The notes under the pieces: generated by a model
Databases searched by the model: none
What the model saw: the letters and a program-made list of their open reading frames with translations, nothing else
What the model was told of the DNA's origin: nothing
Part shown: positions 37,322-45,574 of the stretch, one piece after another
Numbering within the stretch: the first letter of the stretch is position 1
Layout of the letters: each line of letters starts with the position of its first letter
Source: Allobosea caraganae
GTDB taxonomy: Bacteria; Pseudomonadota; Alphaproteobacteria; Rhizobiales; Beijerinckiaceae
Length of the DNA: 64,000 bases
NCBI RefSeq assembly: GCF_003351345.1
Contig: NZ_QQTO01000019.1
Location: 951,476 to 1,015,475 of the forward strand
Direction: 5' to 3'
Made by a program: the position numbers and the translations under genes

Positions 37322-37741
37322 TTACTTGGTGACGAAGACGCGGGCGATTTCCTGATCGGCCAGCTTCCAGCCGTCCTCGGTTCGCACGAAGCGGCTGTGC
37401 CAGTCGCCGATGCTGAAGGGCTGGCCCATCGCCAAAGGCAGCTCGGCGCCGCGGCCGTTATGCATCACGTAGTAGGTCAGGCCTTCGGCATGGTCGGCGT
37501 CGATGATGCGAATGCGCATCGTCGTCAGCAGATGCCGCATCACCAGGTCATCCGGGCGCTTGCCCAGGATGTTCGGGATTTCGGCCGCGCCGCGCAAGGT
37601 CAGGTCGCCGCGGCGCAGCGTCCCGTCCGGTGCGAAGAGCGCGACCATGCCGGCGGCGTCGCCTCGGTCGACCGCGACCGCGTATTCCGCCAGCAGGGAG
37701 CGGCAGGCCTGTTCGATGCTTTGCTTGTCGTGCGTGTCCAT
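37322..37741 (-). CDS. SnoaL/NTF2-like domain protein
   Basis: 139-residue single-domain alpha+beta cone protein of the SnoaL_4 type. Signs are the N-terminal helices with LLAEYAVAVDRGDAAGMVALFAPDGTL and the late DGWKLADQEIARVF. Such proteins act as small cyclases, isomerases, dehydratases or subunits of ring-hydroxylating dioxygenases. No partner is adjacent. It is convergent with the SDR gene and separated from it by a perfect 36-bp hairpin. Confidence 0.8.
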   Translation of the reverse strand: MDTHDKQSIEQACRSLLAEYAVAVDRGDAAGMVALFAPDGTLRRGDLTLRGAAEIPNILGKRPDDLVMRHLLTTMRIRIIDADHAEGLTYYVMHNGRGAELPLAMGQPFSIGDWHSRFVRTEDGWKLADQEIARVFVTK

Positions 37742-37961
37742 GCCCCGAGCGGTCGCACGTGGCTGTACGCCTGTCAGCCCGGCGCAAGCGACAAGCTGAT
37801 TTCCGTCCTGTGAAACGGCGATCCGGCGTTTGCACGACGGGAGAAGCTGGCATCCGGCCCCTGCGCCTTACCCGGGGCGGGGGGCGCTGCTAGGTCTGGT
37901 GAGCAAGATGGCTGGTGTCTTTCGCCGGCCGAGATGTCACCGATACGGGCCGGGCGCAGCG

Positions 37962-38789
37962 ATGATCCATACAGAAATCAACGGCGTAAGCCTGCCGGTG
38001 CTCGGCTTCGGCACCTATCACCTGCGCGGGCCGGAGGGCGTCAGGGCGATCCGCCACGCGCTCGATATCGGCTATCGCTACGTCGATACCGCCGCACGCT
38101 ACGAGAACGAGGAGGAGGTTGGCCAGGCCATCGCTGAATCCGGCCTCGACCGGGACCGGCTCTTCCTCGCCACCAAGCTGCGCTACACGGATCTTGAGCC
38201 GGCTTCGATCGAGCAAAAGGTGCAGGAGGGCCTGAAGCGACTGCGCGTCGACCATGTCGACCTCTTGATGCCGCATTGGCCGAGCCCGGAGATTCCGGTC
38301 GCGCCGATCATGGAGGCCTTCGCCAAGGTGCGAGACAAGGGCTATGCCCGCCATATCGGCGTCAGCAATTTTCCGACGCGGCACATGCGCGAGGCGATCG
38401 CGGCCTTCGACGGGCCGCTCTTTGCCAACCAGGTCGAGTATCACCCGTTCCTGCGCCAGTCGGCCGTGCTCGAGCAATTGCGCGCGCATGGCATTCTGCT
38501 GACCGCGGCGGTGCCGCTGGCGCGCGGCGCGATCGATGCGGAGCCGGTGCTGCACGAGCTTGCCGCCGCGCATGGCAAGACCACGGCGCAGATTACCCTG
38601 CGCTGGCTGATCCAGCAGCCCGGCGTGACCGCGATCCCGAAATCGGGGCAGGCAGAGCGGATCAGGCAGAATTTCGAGATTTTCGACTTCGCCCTGTCCG
38701 ACGACGAGATGGCGCGGATCGACGCGCTGCAAGGCGACCGCCGCCTCGTCGACACGCATTGGGCGCCGGAATGGGATGCGGTGAGCTAA
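37962..38789 (+). CDS. Aldo/keto reductase
   Basis: 275-residue TIM-barrel NADPH-dependent reductase. The catalytic tetrad is complete: Asp42, Tyr47, Lys72 and His105. The AKR signature segments are GYRYVDTAARYENEEEVG and IGVSNF, and the NADPH-binding IPKSGQAERIRQN is near the C-terminus. ATG 37962 fits the family N-terminus; the longer frame from 37830 is rejected. It resembles the AKR5-like 2,5-diketogluconate reductase group, but the substrate is not known. Confidence 0.92.
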   Translation: MIHTEINGVSLPVLGFGTYHLRGPEGVRAIRHALDIGYRYVDTAARYENEEEVGQAIAESGLDRDRLFLATKLRYTDLEPASIEQKVQEGLKRLRVDHVDLLMPHWPSPEIPVAPIMEAFAKVRDKGYARHIGVSNFPTRHMREAIAAFDGPLFANQVEYHPFLRQSAVLEQLRAHGILLTAAVPLARGAIDAEPVLHELAAAHGKTTAQITLRWLIQQPGVTAIPKSGQAERIRQNFEIFDFALSDDEMARIDALQGDRRLVDTHWAPEWDAVS

Positions 38790-38802
38790 ACGGCGTCTAA
38801 CC

Positions 38803-38920
38803 CACAGTCCTCATCCTGAGGAGCGCCGTAGGCGCGTCTCGAAGGATGTTCCAGGAGGTTCGGAAGCCCACTGGAGCATCCTTCGAGACGCCGCTGCGCG
38901 GCTCCTCAGGATGAGGGCTG
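38803..38920. repeat. CCTCATCCTGAGGAGC palindromic repeat, copy 2
   Basis: Arms near 38803-38824 and 38900-38920 and an inner pair near 38834-38854 and 38876-38891 reproduce the layout of the copy at 35357-35480, including GATGTTCCAG. It begins 13 bp after the aldo/keto reductase stop and ends 32 bp before the leftward enoyl-CoA hydratase stop. Confidence 0.88.
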
Positions 38921-38952
38921 AGCTGTTCGGGCCGTGAAGCGAAGGTTCCGCG

Positions 38953-39717
38953 CTACTTGCGCCGCCCCGCATACGCGCCGAGCCCGTCCTTGAGCTCGGC
39001 ATTGCCGGTCTTGGCTTTCGCGTTCTTGGTCGCGAGCGCGATGCCGTCCTCGTAGCCGAGCTCCTCGCAATGGCGCAGGAAGCGCTTGGTCTCCTCCAAC
39101 GCGCCGGGCTTACCGGCGAGGATGGCGGTCAGCGTCTCCTCCAACTCCTGCTCCAGCCTTGCTGCCGGGACGGCCCGGCTGACGAGGCCGAGGCGCATCG
39201 CCTCATGCGCGTCGAAGGTCCGGCCGGAGAGCAGCAGGTCGGCGGCGTCGCGCGGGCGCATCAGCTTGAGCAGGCTCGGCACTGCGCCATAGGGCGCGAT
39301 GCCGTGGCGTACCTCGGGGAAGCCCAGCTTCGCCGTTTCCTCGGCGATGACGATGTCGGCCCAGCCGGCGATCATCGTGCCGATGCCGAGCGCGACGCGC
39401 TCGACCACGCTGACCACCGGCTTCGGGCAGAAATAGATCGCGCGGTTCATGCCCTCGATCAGGTCGTACATGCGCTCGACCTCTTCGGGCGGCGCAGTCT
39501 GCAGGGCGGCGAGGTCGTTGAGGTCGCGCCCGGCGCAGAAGGCGCCCTGCCGGCCGCGCAGCACGACGGCGCGGCAGCTCGCGTCGCCCGCGAGCGCCGT
39601 CATCTCGGCGACGAGCCCGGCGACCATCTGGTTGGAGAGCGCGTTGAGCCGGCCGGGATTGCTCAGCCAGAGCGTGACGATCCCCGACGCGCTGCGCTCG
39701 ACCTCGATGCCGCTCAT
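38953..39717 (-). CDS. Enoyl-CoA hydratase/isomerase family protein
   Basis: 254-residue crotonase-fold protein with FCAGRDLNDLA and ALGIGTMIAGWADIVIAEE as oxyanion-hole segments. The second catalytic Glu is kept (FPEVRHG), while the first is replaced by Thr, as with the protein at 26268. A hydratase call is therefore uncertain; isomerase or other crotonase chemistry is possible. It stands alone between a palindromic repeat and the amino-acid receptor gene. Confidence 0.87.
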   Translation of the reverse strand: MSGIEVERSASGIVTLWLSNPGRLNALSNQMVAGLVAEMTALAGDASCRAVVLRGRQGAFCAGRDLNDLAALQTAPPEEVERMYDLIEGMNRAIYFCPKPVVSVVERVALGIGTMIAGWADIVIAEETAKLGFPEVRHGIAPYGAVPSLLKLMRPRDAADLLLSGRTFDAHEAMRLGLVSRAVPAARLEQELEETLTAILAGKPGALEETKRFLRHCEELGYEDGIALATKNAKAKTGNAELKDGLGAYAGRRK

Positions 39718-39831
39718 GCCAATGCTCCTCGCTGACGCCGGGCGAATGCCCGTCCGGCGCTTATAGCCGAGCGGCGGGAGCGGGGTGTTGCGCCGGGTCG
39801 ATTGTTGCTTTTCGCCCGGCGAAGAGTCGGA

Positions 39832-40869
39832 TCAGCGCAGCGGCGGGGCGTAGAGCACGCCGCCCATGCTCCAGAGCTGGTTGAGGCCGCGCGGGATGCC
39901 GAGGCGCGAGCGCGTCCCGAGATTGCGCTCGTAGATCTCGGAGTAGTTGCCGACGGCCTTCACGGCGCGGATGGCGAAGGCGTCGTCGAGGCCGAGCATC
40001 TTGCCGAGCCCGCCCTCGGCGCCGGTGAAGCGGCGGACGTCGGGCTTGGCCGAGGCGATGGCGTCGGCCGTGTTGGCCGAGGTGACGCCGAGCTCCTCGG
40101 CATTGATCAGGGCGAAGTGCACCCATTTGACGATGTTGAACCAGGGGAAGTCGTCGGCGCGGGTCACCGGCCCGAGCGGCTCCTTGGAGATGACGTCGGG
40201 CAGGATGATCGCGTCCCCGGGCTTGGCGAGCTTGAGCCGCTCGGCATAGAGCGCCGACTGGTCGCGGGTCAGCACGTTGCACTGGCCGCCCTCGAAGGCG
40301 GCGAGCGCTTCCGAGCTCTTTGGGAAGGCGCGCTCCTCGTATTTCATCGAGTTGGCGCGGAAATAGTCGGCGAGGTTCGCCTGCGTCGTCGTGCCGGCCT
40401 CGACGCAGACCTTGGCGCCGTCGAGGTCGAGCGCCGAATCCTTGTTGAGGCTGCGCATCACCAGGAAGCCCTGGCCGTCATGGAAGTTGATGCCGGCGAA
40501 GGCGAGGCCGAGGCCGGCCTCGCGCTCCAGCGTCCAGGTCGAGTTGCGCGAGAGCAGGTCGACCTTGCCCGCCTTCAAGGCCTCGAAGCGATCGCTGGCC
40601 GAGAGCGGCACAAAGCTCACCTTGGACGGGTCGTTGAAGATCGCGCCCGCGACCGCGCGGCAGAAATCGACGTCGAAGCCCGACCATTGCCCCTGGCCGT
40701 TCTGCTCGGAGAAGCCGTAGAGGCCCTCGCTGACGCCGCATTGCAGCGTGCCGCGCTGCTTCACCGTATCGAGCGTTCCGGCCGCGGCGGGAATCGCGAC
40801 GGCGCAGAGCGCGGCCGCGCCGAGGCCGGCGAGGGCGGAGCGGGCGTAAGCCTTGACTGCGTGCAACAT
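39832..40869 (-). CDS. aapJ: General L-amino acid ABC transporter substrate-binding protein
   Basis: 345-residue periplasmic receptor of the AapJ/BztA group. A signal peptide ends near AAAG at about residue 31. It then shows RGTLQCGVSEGLYGFSEQN, GFDVDFCRAVAGAIF and the late NYSEIYERNLG, all typical of this receptor. The permease and ATPase genes (aapQMP) that normally follow are absent here, so it is an orphan or paralogous receptor that may share components encoded elsewhere. Confidence 0.9.
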   Translation of the reverse strand: MLHAVKAYARSALAGLGAAALCAVAIPAAAGTLDTVKQRGTLQCGVSEGLYGFSEQNGQGQWSGFDVDFCRAVAGAIFNDPSKVSFVPLSASDRFEALKAGKVDLLSRNSTWTLEREAGLGLAFAGINFHDGQGFLVMRSLNKDSALDLDGAKVCVEAGTTTQANLADYFRANSMKYEERAFPKSSEALAAFEGGQCNVLTRDQSALYAERLKLAKPGDAIILPDVISKEPLGPVTRADDFPWFNIVKWVHFALINAEELGVTSANTADAIASAKPDVRRFTGAEGGLGKMLGLDDAFAIRAVKAVGNYSEIYERNLGTRSRLGIPRGLNQLWSMGGVLYAPPLR

Positions 40870-40909
40870 GAGCGGTCCCCGTGACGCAAGAACTATGGTT
40901 TGAACGCGG

Positions 40910-41533
40910 CTACAGGCTGGCGCTGTGCCGGATGATCACCTTGGTGCCGACGGGCACGCGCTCGAAGAGATCGATGATGTCGCCATTGGCGAGCCGGAAG
41001 CAGCCCGACGAGATCGCCTGGCCGATCGTCTCCGGCTGGTTGGTGCCGTGGACGCGAAACACCGTCGAGCCCAGGTAGAGCGCGCGCGCGCCCATCGGGT
41101 TGCCCGGCCCGCCGGCCATGAAGCGCGGCAGATAGGGCTGGCGCGCGATCATCTCCGGGGGCGGGCGCCAGTCCGGCCATTCCGACTTGCGGCTGACCTT
41201 GACCAGTCCCGACCACTGGAAGCCCTCGCGCCCGACGCCGATGCCATAGCGCAGGGCGCGGTTATTGCCCTGGACGACATAGAGGAAGCGCTCGGAACTC
41301 TGGATGATCACCGTGCCCGGCGCTTCGCTCGAACGGAACAGCACCATCTGCTTGGCATAGACGCCGTCGGCGTGGACGTGCTCGTCGGAGACGCGGCCGG
41401 GCTCGTCGCCGATATCCATGGTCTCCTGCTCGGCCGCCTTGGGCGCGCCCTGCGCCAGGGTTGGCGGGCTCGCCAGCGCGACGAGCGCGAGGGCGGCCGC
41501 GGCCAGGATGTCGAGCTTCAGGCTGGTGCCCAT
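40910..41533 (-). CDS. L,D-transpeptidase (YkuD family)
   Basis: 207-residue periplasmic enzyme that forms 3-3 cross-links in peptidoglycan or links proteins to it. A signal peptide covers about residues 1-28. The catalytic motif runs from HGTN (His162) to SGCFR with nucleophile Cys178 and Arg180. YLPRFMAGGPGNPMGARALYLG precedes it, as in the ErfK/YbiS type. It is followed at 27 bp spacing, on the upstream side, by a lipoprotein gene in the same direction. Confidence 0.92.
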   Translation of the reverse strand: MGTSLKLDILAAAALALVALASPPTLAQGAPKAAEQETMDIGDEPGRVSDEHVHADGVYAKQMVLFRSSEAPGTVIIQSSERFLYVVQGNNRALRYGIGVGREGFQWSGLVKVSRKSEWPDWRPPPEMIARQPYLPRFMAGGPGNPMGARALYLGSTVFRVHGTNQPETIGQAISSGCFRLANGDIIDLFERVPVGTKVIIRHSASL

Positions 41534-41560
41534 GGTGTCATTCTCCGGAAGCGCTGGCGA

Positions 41561-42145
41561 TCAGGCGCCGCAGCGCACGTAGACGAAGGTGCCGTAGCGC
41601 CGGTCGGCGTCGGCGTCGACGAAGCGCATGGTCAGGATGTTGCTCGAGACCGCCTGGACCTCGCGGTCCTGCGGATCGCCGGCCGGGGCCTCGAAGCCGA
41701 GGTAGACCTTGTTGGCCGGCCCGGCCTTGAGCTTCAGCTCATAGGGCTTGGGGTCGTCGGCGACATGCATCATCACGCCGTCGGTCGGGCCCTTGGTGAT
41801 GGTGTAGGGCTGGCCGCATTGCGCCTTGGCCTGCGCCTCGGTGCGCTTGCGGTCCTTCTCGGTGTGGTAGGAGGCGATGCCCCAGCGCCCGATCAGGCGT
41901 GCGTTGGTGAAGCCCGCGGGCGGGGGCGGGGCCGAGCCGACCGCTTGCGGGGCCGCCGTGTCGAGCGCGGTTTCGCCGATCGTGCCGCAGCCGGCGAGGG
42001 CGAGCGCCAGCAGCGCGGCGCCTGCGGCGGTCAATCCCGATGGCCGACGAAAGGGAAACGCGGCGCGCGCGCCAGTAGTGATGGCGGGAAATGAGGAGGG
42101 TGCCGGCGAAGTCGCGGCTTGTCTGGTCCGGTGTCGCAGCAGCAC
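41561..42145 (-). CDS. Putative lipoprotein of unknown function
   Basis: Up to 194 residues. A hydrophobic stretch ends in the lipobox LALAGC, with the lipidated Cys at residue 53 of the longest frame. That is far from the N-terminus, so the real start is probably later; a TTG just before the hydrophobic stretch is one option. The mature part has AQCGQPYTITKGPTDGVMMH, conserved-looking but not tied by me to a named family. Its position before the L,D-transpeptidase gene suggests a role in the cell envelope. Confidence 0.7.
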   Translation of the reverse strand: MLLRHRTRQAATSPAPSSFPAITTGARAAFPFRRPSGLTAAGAALLALALAGCGTIGETALDTAAPQAVGSAPPPPAGFTNARLIGRWGIASYHTEKDRKRTEAQAKAQCGQPYTITKGPTDGVMMHVADDPKPYELKLKAGPANKVYLGFEAPAGDPQDREVQAVSSNILTMRFVDADADRRYGTFVYVRCGA

Positions 42146-42373
42146 GTCATGCCCCCCAGGGTCTTTTGACCTCTGCCATCATGGTCGAACATCTTCGCGG
42201 AATTCAAGCCGTGACGTGAAACCATGGAATGGGCACCGCAGAGCTATGAATGAACGCTCCCGCGCCGAGGTCGGGGCTGCGGCGTTGCAAGTTTCTGAAT
42301 TGGCGAGGAAACTGCCGGCAACCGCGGCGCCCTCGCAGCCGCGGTTCCGAGCAAGGGATGTGGCCGCGCCTTC

Positions 42374-43288
42374 ATGATCATTCGCCAACTGGTCTATCTC
42401 GACGCGCTCGCCCGCGAGAAGCACTTTCGCCGCGCGGCCGAGGCCTGCCATGTCTCGCAGCCGACGCTCTCGGCCGCGATCGTGCAGCTCGAGGAGGAGC
42501 TCGGCGTCCTCATCGTCGAGCGCGGCCGGCGCTTCCAGGGCCTGACCAAGGAGGGCGAGCTCGTGCTCGCCCATGCGCGGCGCATCCTGGCCGAGGCCGA
42601 CCAGATGAAGGACGCGATCGCCGAGCTGCGCGACGGCGTCAGCGGCAGGATCAGGTTAGGCGCCGTCCCGACCGCGCTGCCGATGATCGCGCATATCACC
42701 GCGCCGTTCTCGACGCGCTATCCCGGCGCCTCGCTGACCGTGCTGTCGCTGACCTCGACCGAGATCCAGGACCGGATCGACAATTTCGAACTCGATGTCG
42801 GCCTGACCTATCTCGACAACGAGCCACTCGAACGCGTCATCGCCAAGCCGATCTACCAGGAATCCTACGTGCTGCTGACGCGCGAGGACGGCCCGCTCGG
42901 CGGGCGCGACAGCATCACCTGGGCGGAGGCCGCCGATCTCAAGCTCTGCCTGCTCACCGCCGACATGCAGAACCGGCGCATCATCGACGGCATCTTCCGC
43001 TCGGTCGGGCACGCGCCCAAGCCGGCGATCGAGACCAATTCGATCTTCAACCTCTGCTCCCATGCCGGCATCCAGGGCGTCTCCAGCATCGTCTCGTCGC
43101 AACTGCTGGAGTTCTTTGGCCTGCCGCTCGGCACCAAGGCCCTGCCGCTCACCGAGCCCGATGCCAGGCGCACGATCGGGCTGATCATGGCCGACCGCCA
43201 GCCCTTCGCGCCGCTCGCCCGCAACCTGCTGATGATGTCCGATACGGTCGTCGAGGCGGCGCTGCCGAGGCTGCCGATCGTTAAATAG
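42374..43288 (+). CDS. LysR family regulator, probable FdsR
   Basis: 304-residue regulator. The winged helix (about 1-60) shows LVYLDALAREKHFRRAAEAC and SQPTLSAAIVQLEEE. The effector domain resembles the OxyR/CynR branch. It is 217 bp upstream of the formate dehydrogenase operon in the same direction. In Cupriavidus necator a LysR gene, fdsR, lies next to fdsGBACD and controls it, so the same role is likely here. The candidate operator at 43401-43415 supports it. Confidence 0.9.
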   Translation: MIIRQLVYLDALAREKHFRRAAEACHVSQPTLSAAIVQLEEELGVLIVERGRRFQGLTKEGELVLAHARRILAEADQMKDAIAELRDGVSGRIRLGAVPTALPMIAHITAPFSTRYPGASLTVLSLTSTEIQDRIDNFELDVGLTYLDNEPLERVIAKPIYQESYVLLTREDGPLGGRDSITWAEAADLKLCLLTADMQNRRIIDGIFRSVGHAPKPAIETNSIFNLCSHAGIQGVSSIVSSQLLEFFGLPLGTKALPLTEPDARRTIGLIMADRQPFAPLARNLLMMSDTVVEAALPRLPIVK

Positions 43289-43400
43289 TCGTAACCTATC
43301 GTGGGGCGCCAGAAGGGGCATCTTCTTGCGTCAGGCGCCGAGGCGTAGGCCCATGTTGCGGGCTCCTGCGAGGGCGATGCCTCGTTCTGACTGATCTTTG

Positions 43401-43415
43401 ATAGCTCTTGGCTAT
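43401..43415. promoter_or_regulatory. ATAG-N7-CTAT LysR/OxyR-type operator before fdsG
   Basis: ATAGCTCTTGGCTAT is a perfect inverted pair extended by a further G-C pair. It matches the ATAG-N7-CTAT layout of OxyR-like sites and lies about 90 bp upstream of fdsG. A good second adjacent site was not seen. Confidence 0.6.
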
Positions 43416-43505
43416 CTAACAGTTGGCACAATCGATTTGAAATCATCCTAAACTTGGCCATCATGTCCACAAGCAGAGCCGCGAAGCGGCCGGCATGGAG
43501 GAACG

Positions 43506-43985
43506 ATGGTTCGATATCCAGCTTGGGATCAGGACGAGGCGCGCTCGATTGTGTCGGGCCTGTCTCACCTCGAAGGAGCGACGCTGCCGATCCTGCACGC
43601 CCTGCAGGAGGAATTCGGCTATGTCGACCCGCAGATCGTGCCGGTGATCGCCTATGCGCTGAACCTGTCGCGCGCCGAAATCCATGGCGCGATTAGCTTT
43701 TATCATGATTTCAAGACCTCGCCGGCGCCGCGCCGGGTGATCAAGCTCTGCCGCGCCGAGGCCTGCCAGGCGCTCGGCTGCGAGACGATGGTCGACCATC
43801 TCGCCCGCGATCACGGCATCGATGTCGGCGCGCTGGCGCACTCGCATGATGTCGCCATCGAGACGGTCTATTGCCTCGGCAATTGCGCGCTCGGACCCGC
43901 GGCGCTGGTCGATGGCGAGCTGATCGGGCGGCTCGATGCCGATCTGCTCGCGGCTTTGTGCTCCCATCACGGAGCCGACGCATGA
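43506..43985 (+). CDS. fdsG: NAD-dependent formate dehydrogenase gamma subunit
   Basis: 159-residue cytoplasmic NuoE-like subunit that binds one [2Fe-2S] cluster through Cys82, Cys87, Cys123 and Cys127 (C-x4-C and C-x3-C spacing). It passes electrons between FdsB and FdsA in the soluble complex that oxidises formate to CO2. GGAGGA precedes the ATG. Its TGA overlaps the fdsB ATG. Confidence 0.95.
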   Translation: MVRYPAWDQDEARSIVSGLSHLEGATLPILHALQEEFGYVDPQIVPVIAYALNLSRAEIHGAISFYHDFKTSPAPRRVIKLCRAEACQALGCETMVDHLARDHGIDVGALAHSHDVAIETVYCLGNCALGPAALVDGELIGRLDADLLAALCSHHGADA

Positions 43986-45550
43986 GCGACGCCCCATCCG
44001 TGAAGGTCTTCGTTCCGGTCGACGCGGCCGCGCTCTCCGTCGGCGCCGAGGCCGTGGCCAAAGCCGTGGCGCGCGAGGCCGAGGCCCGCGGGCTGAGCGT
44101 CGAGATCATCCGCAACGGCACGCGCGGCATGCTCTGGCTGGAGCCGCTGGTCGAGGTCGAGACGCCGGACGGGCGCATCGCCTATGGCCCGGTCGCGACT
44201 GGCGATGTCGCCGGCCTGTTCGATTCCGGCTTCCTGAGTGGGGCCGCGCATGAGCTCAATCTCGGCAAGACCGAGGAGCTCGACTGGATGAAGCGCCAGC
44301 AGCGCGTCACCTTCGAGCGCATCGGCGTCACCGACCCGCTCTCGCTCTCCGACTACCGCACCTATGACGGGCTCAAGGGCCTGCAGAAGGCGCTGTCGCT
44401 GACCGGCGCCGAGATCGTCGAGACCGTGCGCGCCTCGGGCCTGCGCGGTCGCGGCGGCGCGGGCTTCCCGACCGGCATCAAGTGGAAGACCGTCCACGAC
44501 GCCCAGGCCGAGCAGAAATACATCGTCTGCAATGCCGACGAGGGCGATAGCGGCACCTTCGCCGACCGCATGCTGATGGAGGGCGACCCCTTCCTGCTGA
44601 TCGAAGGCATGACCATCGCCGCGGTCGCGGTCGGTGCGACCAGAGGCTATATCTACCTGCGCTCGGAATATCCGCATGCGCACAAGGCGCTCTCCCGCGC
44701 CATCCTCAAGGCCGAGAATGCCGGGCTGCTCGGCGATTCCGTGCTCGGCACCAACCACGCCTTCCATCTCGAAGTGAGGCTCGGCGCCGGCGCCTATATC
44801 TGCGGCGAGGAGACCTCGCTGCTCGAAAGCCTGGAGGGCAAGCGCGCCATCGTCAGGGCCAAGCCGCCGATCCCGGCGTTGAAGGGCCTGTTCGCCAAGC
44901 CGACCATCGTCAACAACGTGCTCTCCTTCGCCGCCGTGCCCTGGATCCTCCAGCACGGCGCGCAGGCCTATGCCGATTACGGCATGGGGCGCTCGCGCGG
45001 CACGCTGCCGGTCCAGCTCGGCGGCAACATCAAGCGCGGCGGGCTGGTCGAGCTCGCCTTCGGCATCTCGCTGCGCGAGATCATCGAGGATCTCGGCGGC
45101 GGCACGCTCTCGGGCCGGCCGATCCGCGCCGTGCAGGTTGGCGGCCCGCTCGGCGCCTATCTGACGGCCGGGCAGCTCGACGTGGCCATGGACTACGAGG
45201 CGCTGGCCAGCATCAAGGCGATGCTCGGCCATGGCGGCATCGTCGTCTTCGACGACACGGTCGACATGGCCAGGCAGGCCCGCTTCGCCTTCGAGTTCTG
45301 CGCCAAGGAGAGCTGCGGCAAGTGCACGCCCTGCCGCATCGGCGCGACGCGCGGCGTCGAGACGATGGACCGCATCATCGCAGGCCACGAGCGGCCCAAG
45401 AACATCGCGGTGCTGCGCGACCTCAACAAGCTGATGACCGACGCCTCGCTCTGCGCCATGGGCGGCCTGACCCCCATGCCGGTGATGAGCGCGCTGAACC
45501 ATTTCGCCGAAGATTTCGACCGGCCGGTTTTGCCGCTGGCCGCCGAGTAA
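43982..45550 (+). CDS. fdsB: NAD-dependent formate dehydrogenase beta subunit
   Basis: 522-residue NuoF-like flavoprotein that reduces NAD+. An N-terminal thioredoxin-like [2Fe-2S]-type domain (about 1-110) is fused to the FMN/NAD part, with GRGGAGFPTGIKW near residue 155. The [4Fe-4S] cluster site is Cys445, Cys448, Cys451 and Cys491 (CGKCTPC). The start at 43982 overlaps the fdsG stop; a longer frame from 43871 is rejected. Confidence 0.95.
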   Translation: MSDAPSVKVFVPVDAAALSVGAEAVAKAVAREAEARGLSVEIIRNGTRGMLWLEPLVEVETPDGRIAYGPVATGDVAGLFDSGFLSGAAHELNLGKTEELDWMKRQQRVTFERIGVTDPLSLSDYRTYDGLKGLQKALSLTGAEIVETVRASGLRGRGGAGFPTGIKWKTVHDAQAEQKYIVCNADEGDSGTFADRMLMEGDPFLLIEGMTIAAVAVGATRGYIYLRSEYPHAHKALSRAILKAENAGLLGDSVLGTNHAFHLEVRLGAGAYICGEETSLLESLEGKRAIVRAKPPIPALKGLFAKPTIVNNVLSFAAVPWILQHGAQAYADYGMGRSRGTLPVQLGGNIKRGGLVELAFGISLREIIEDLGGGTLSGRPIRAVQVGGPLGAYLTAGQLDVAMDYEALASIKAMLGHGGIVVFDDTVDMARQARFAFEFCAKESCGKCTPCRIGATRGVETMDRIIAGHERPKNIAVLRDLNKLMTDASLCAMGGLTPMPVMSALNHFAEDFDRPVLPLAAE

Positions 45551-45574
45551 GGCAAGAAAGCTGAGGATTCTGCG

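Noticed and set aside
42250..43284. Arg/Ala-rich frame overlapping the LysR gene before fdsG
   Set aside because: Shadow of the LysR gene in another frame; no domain.
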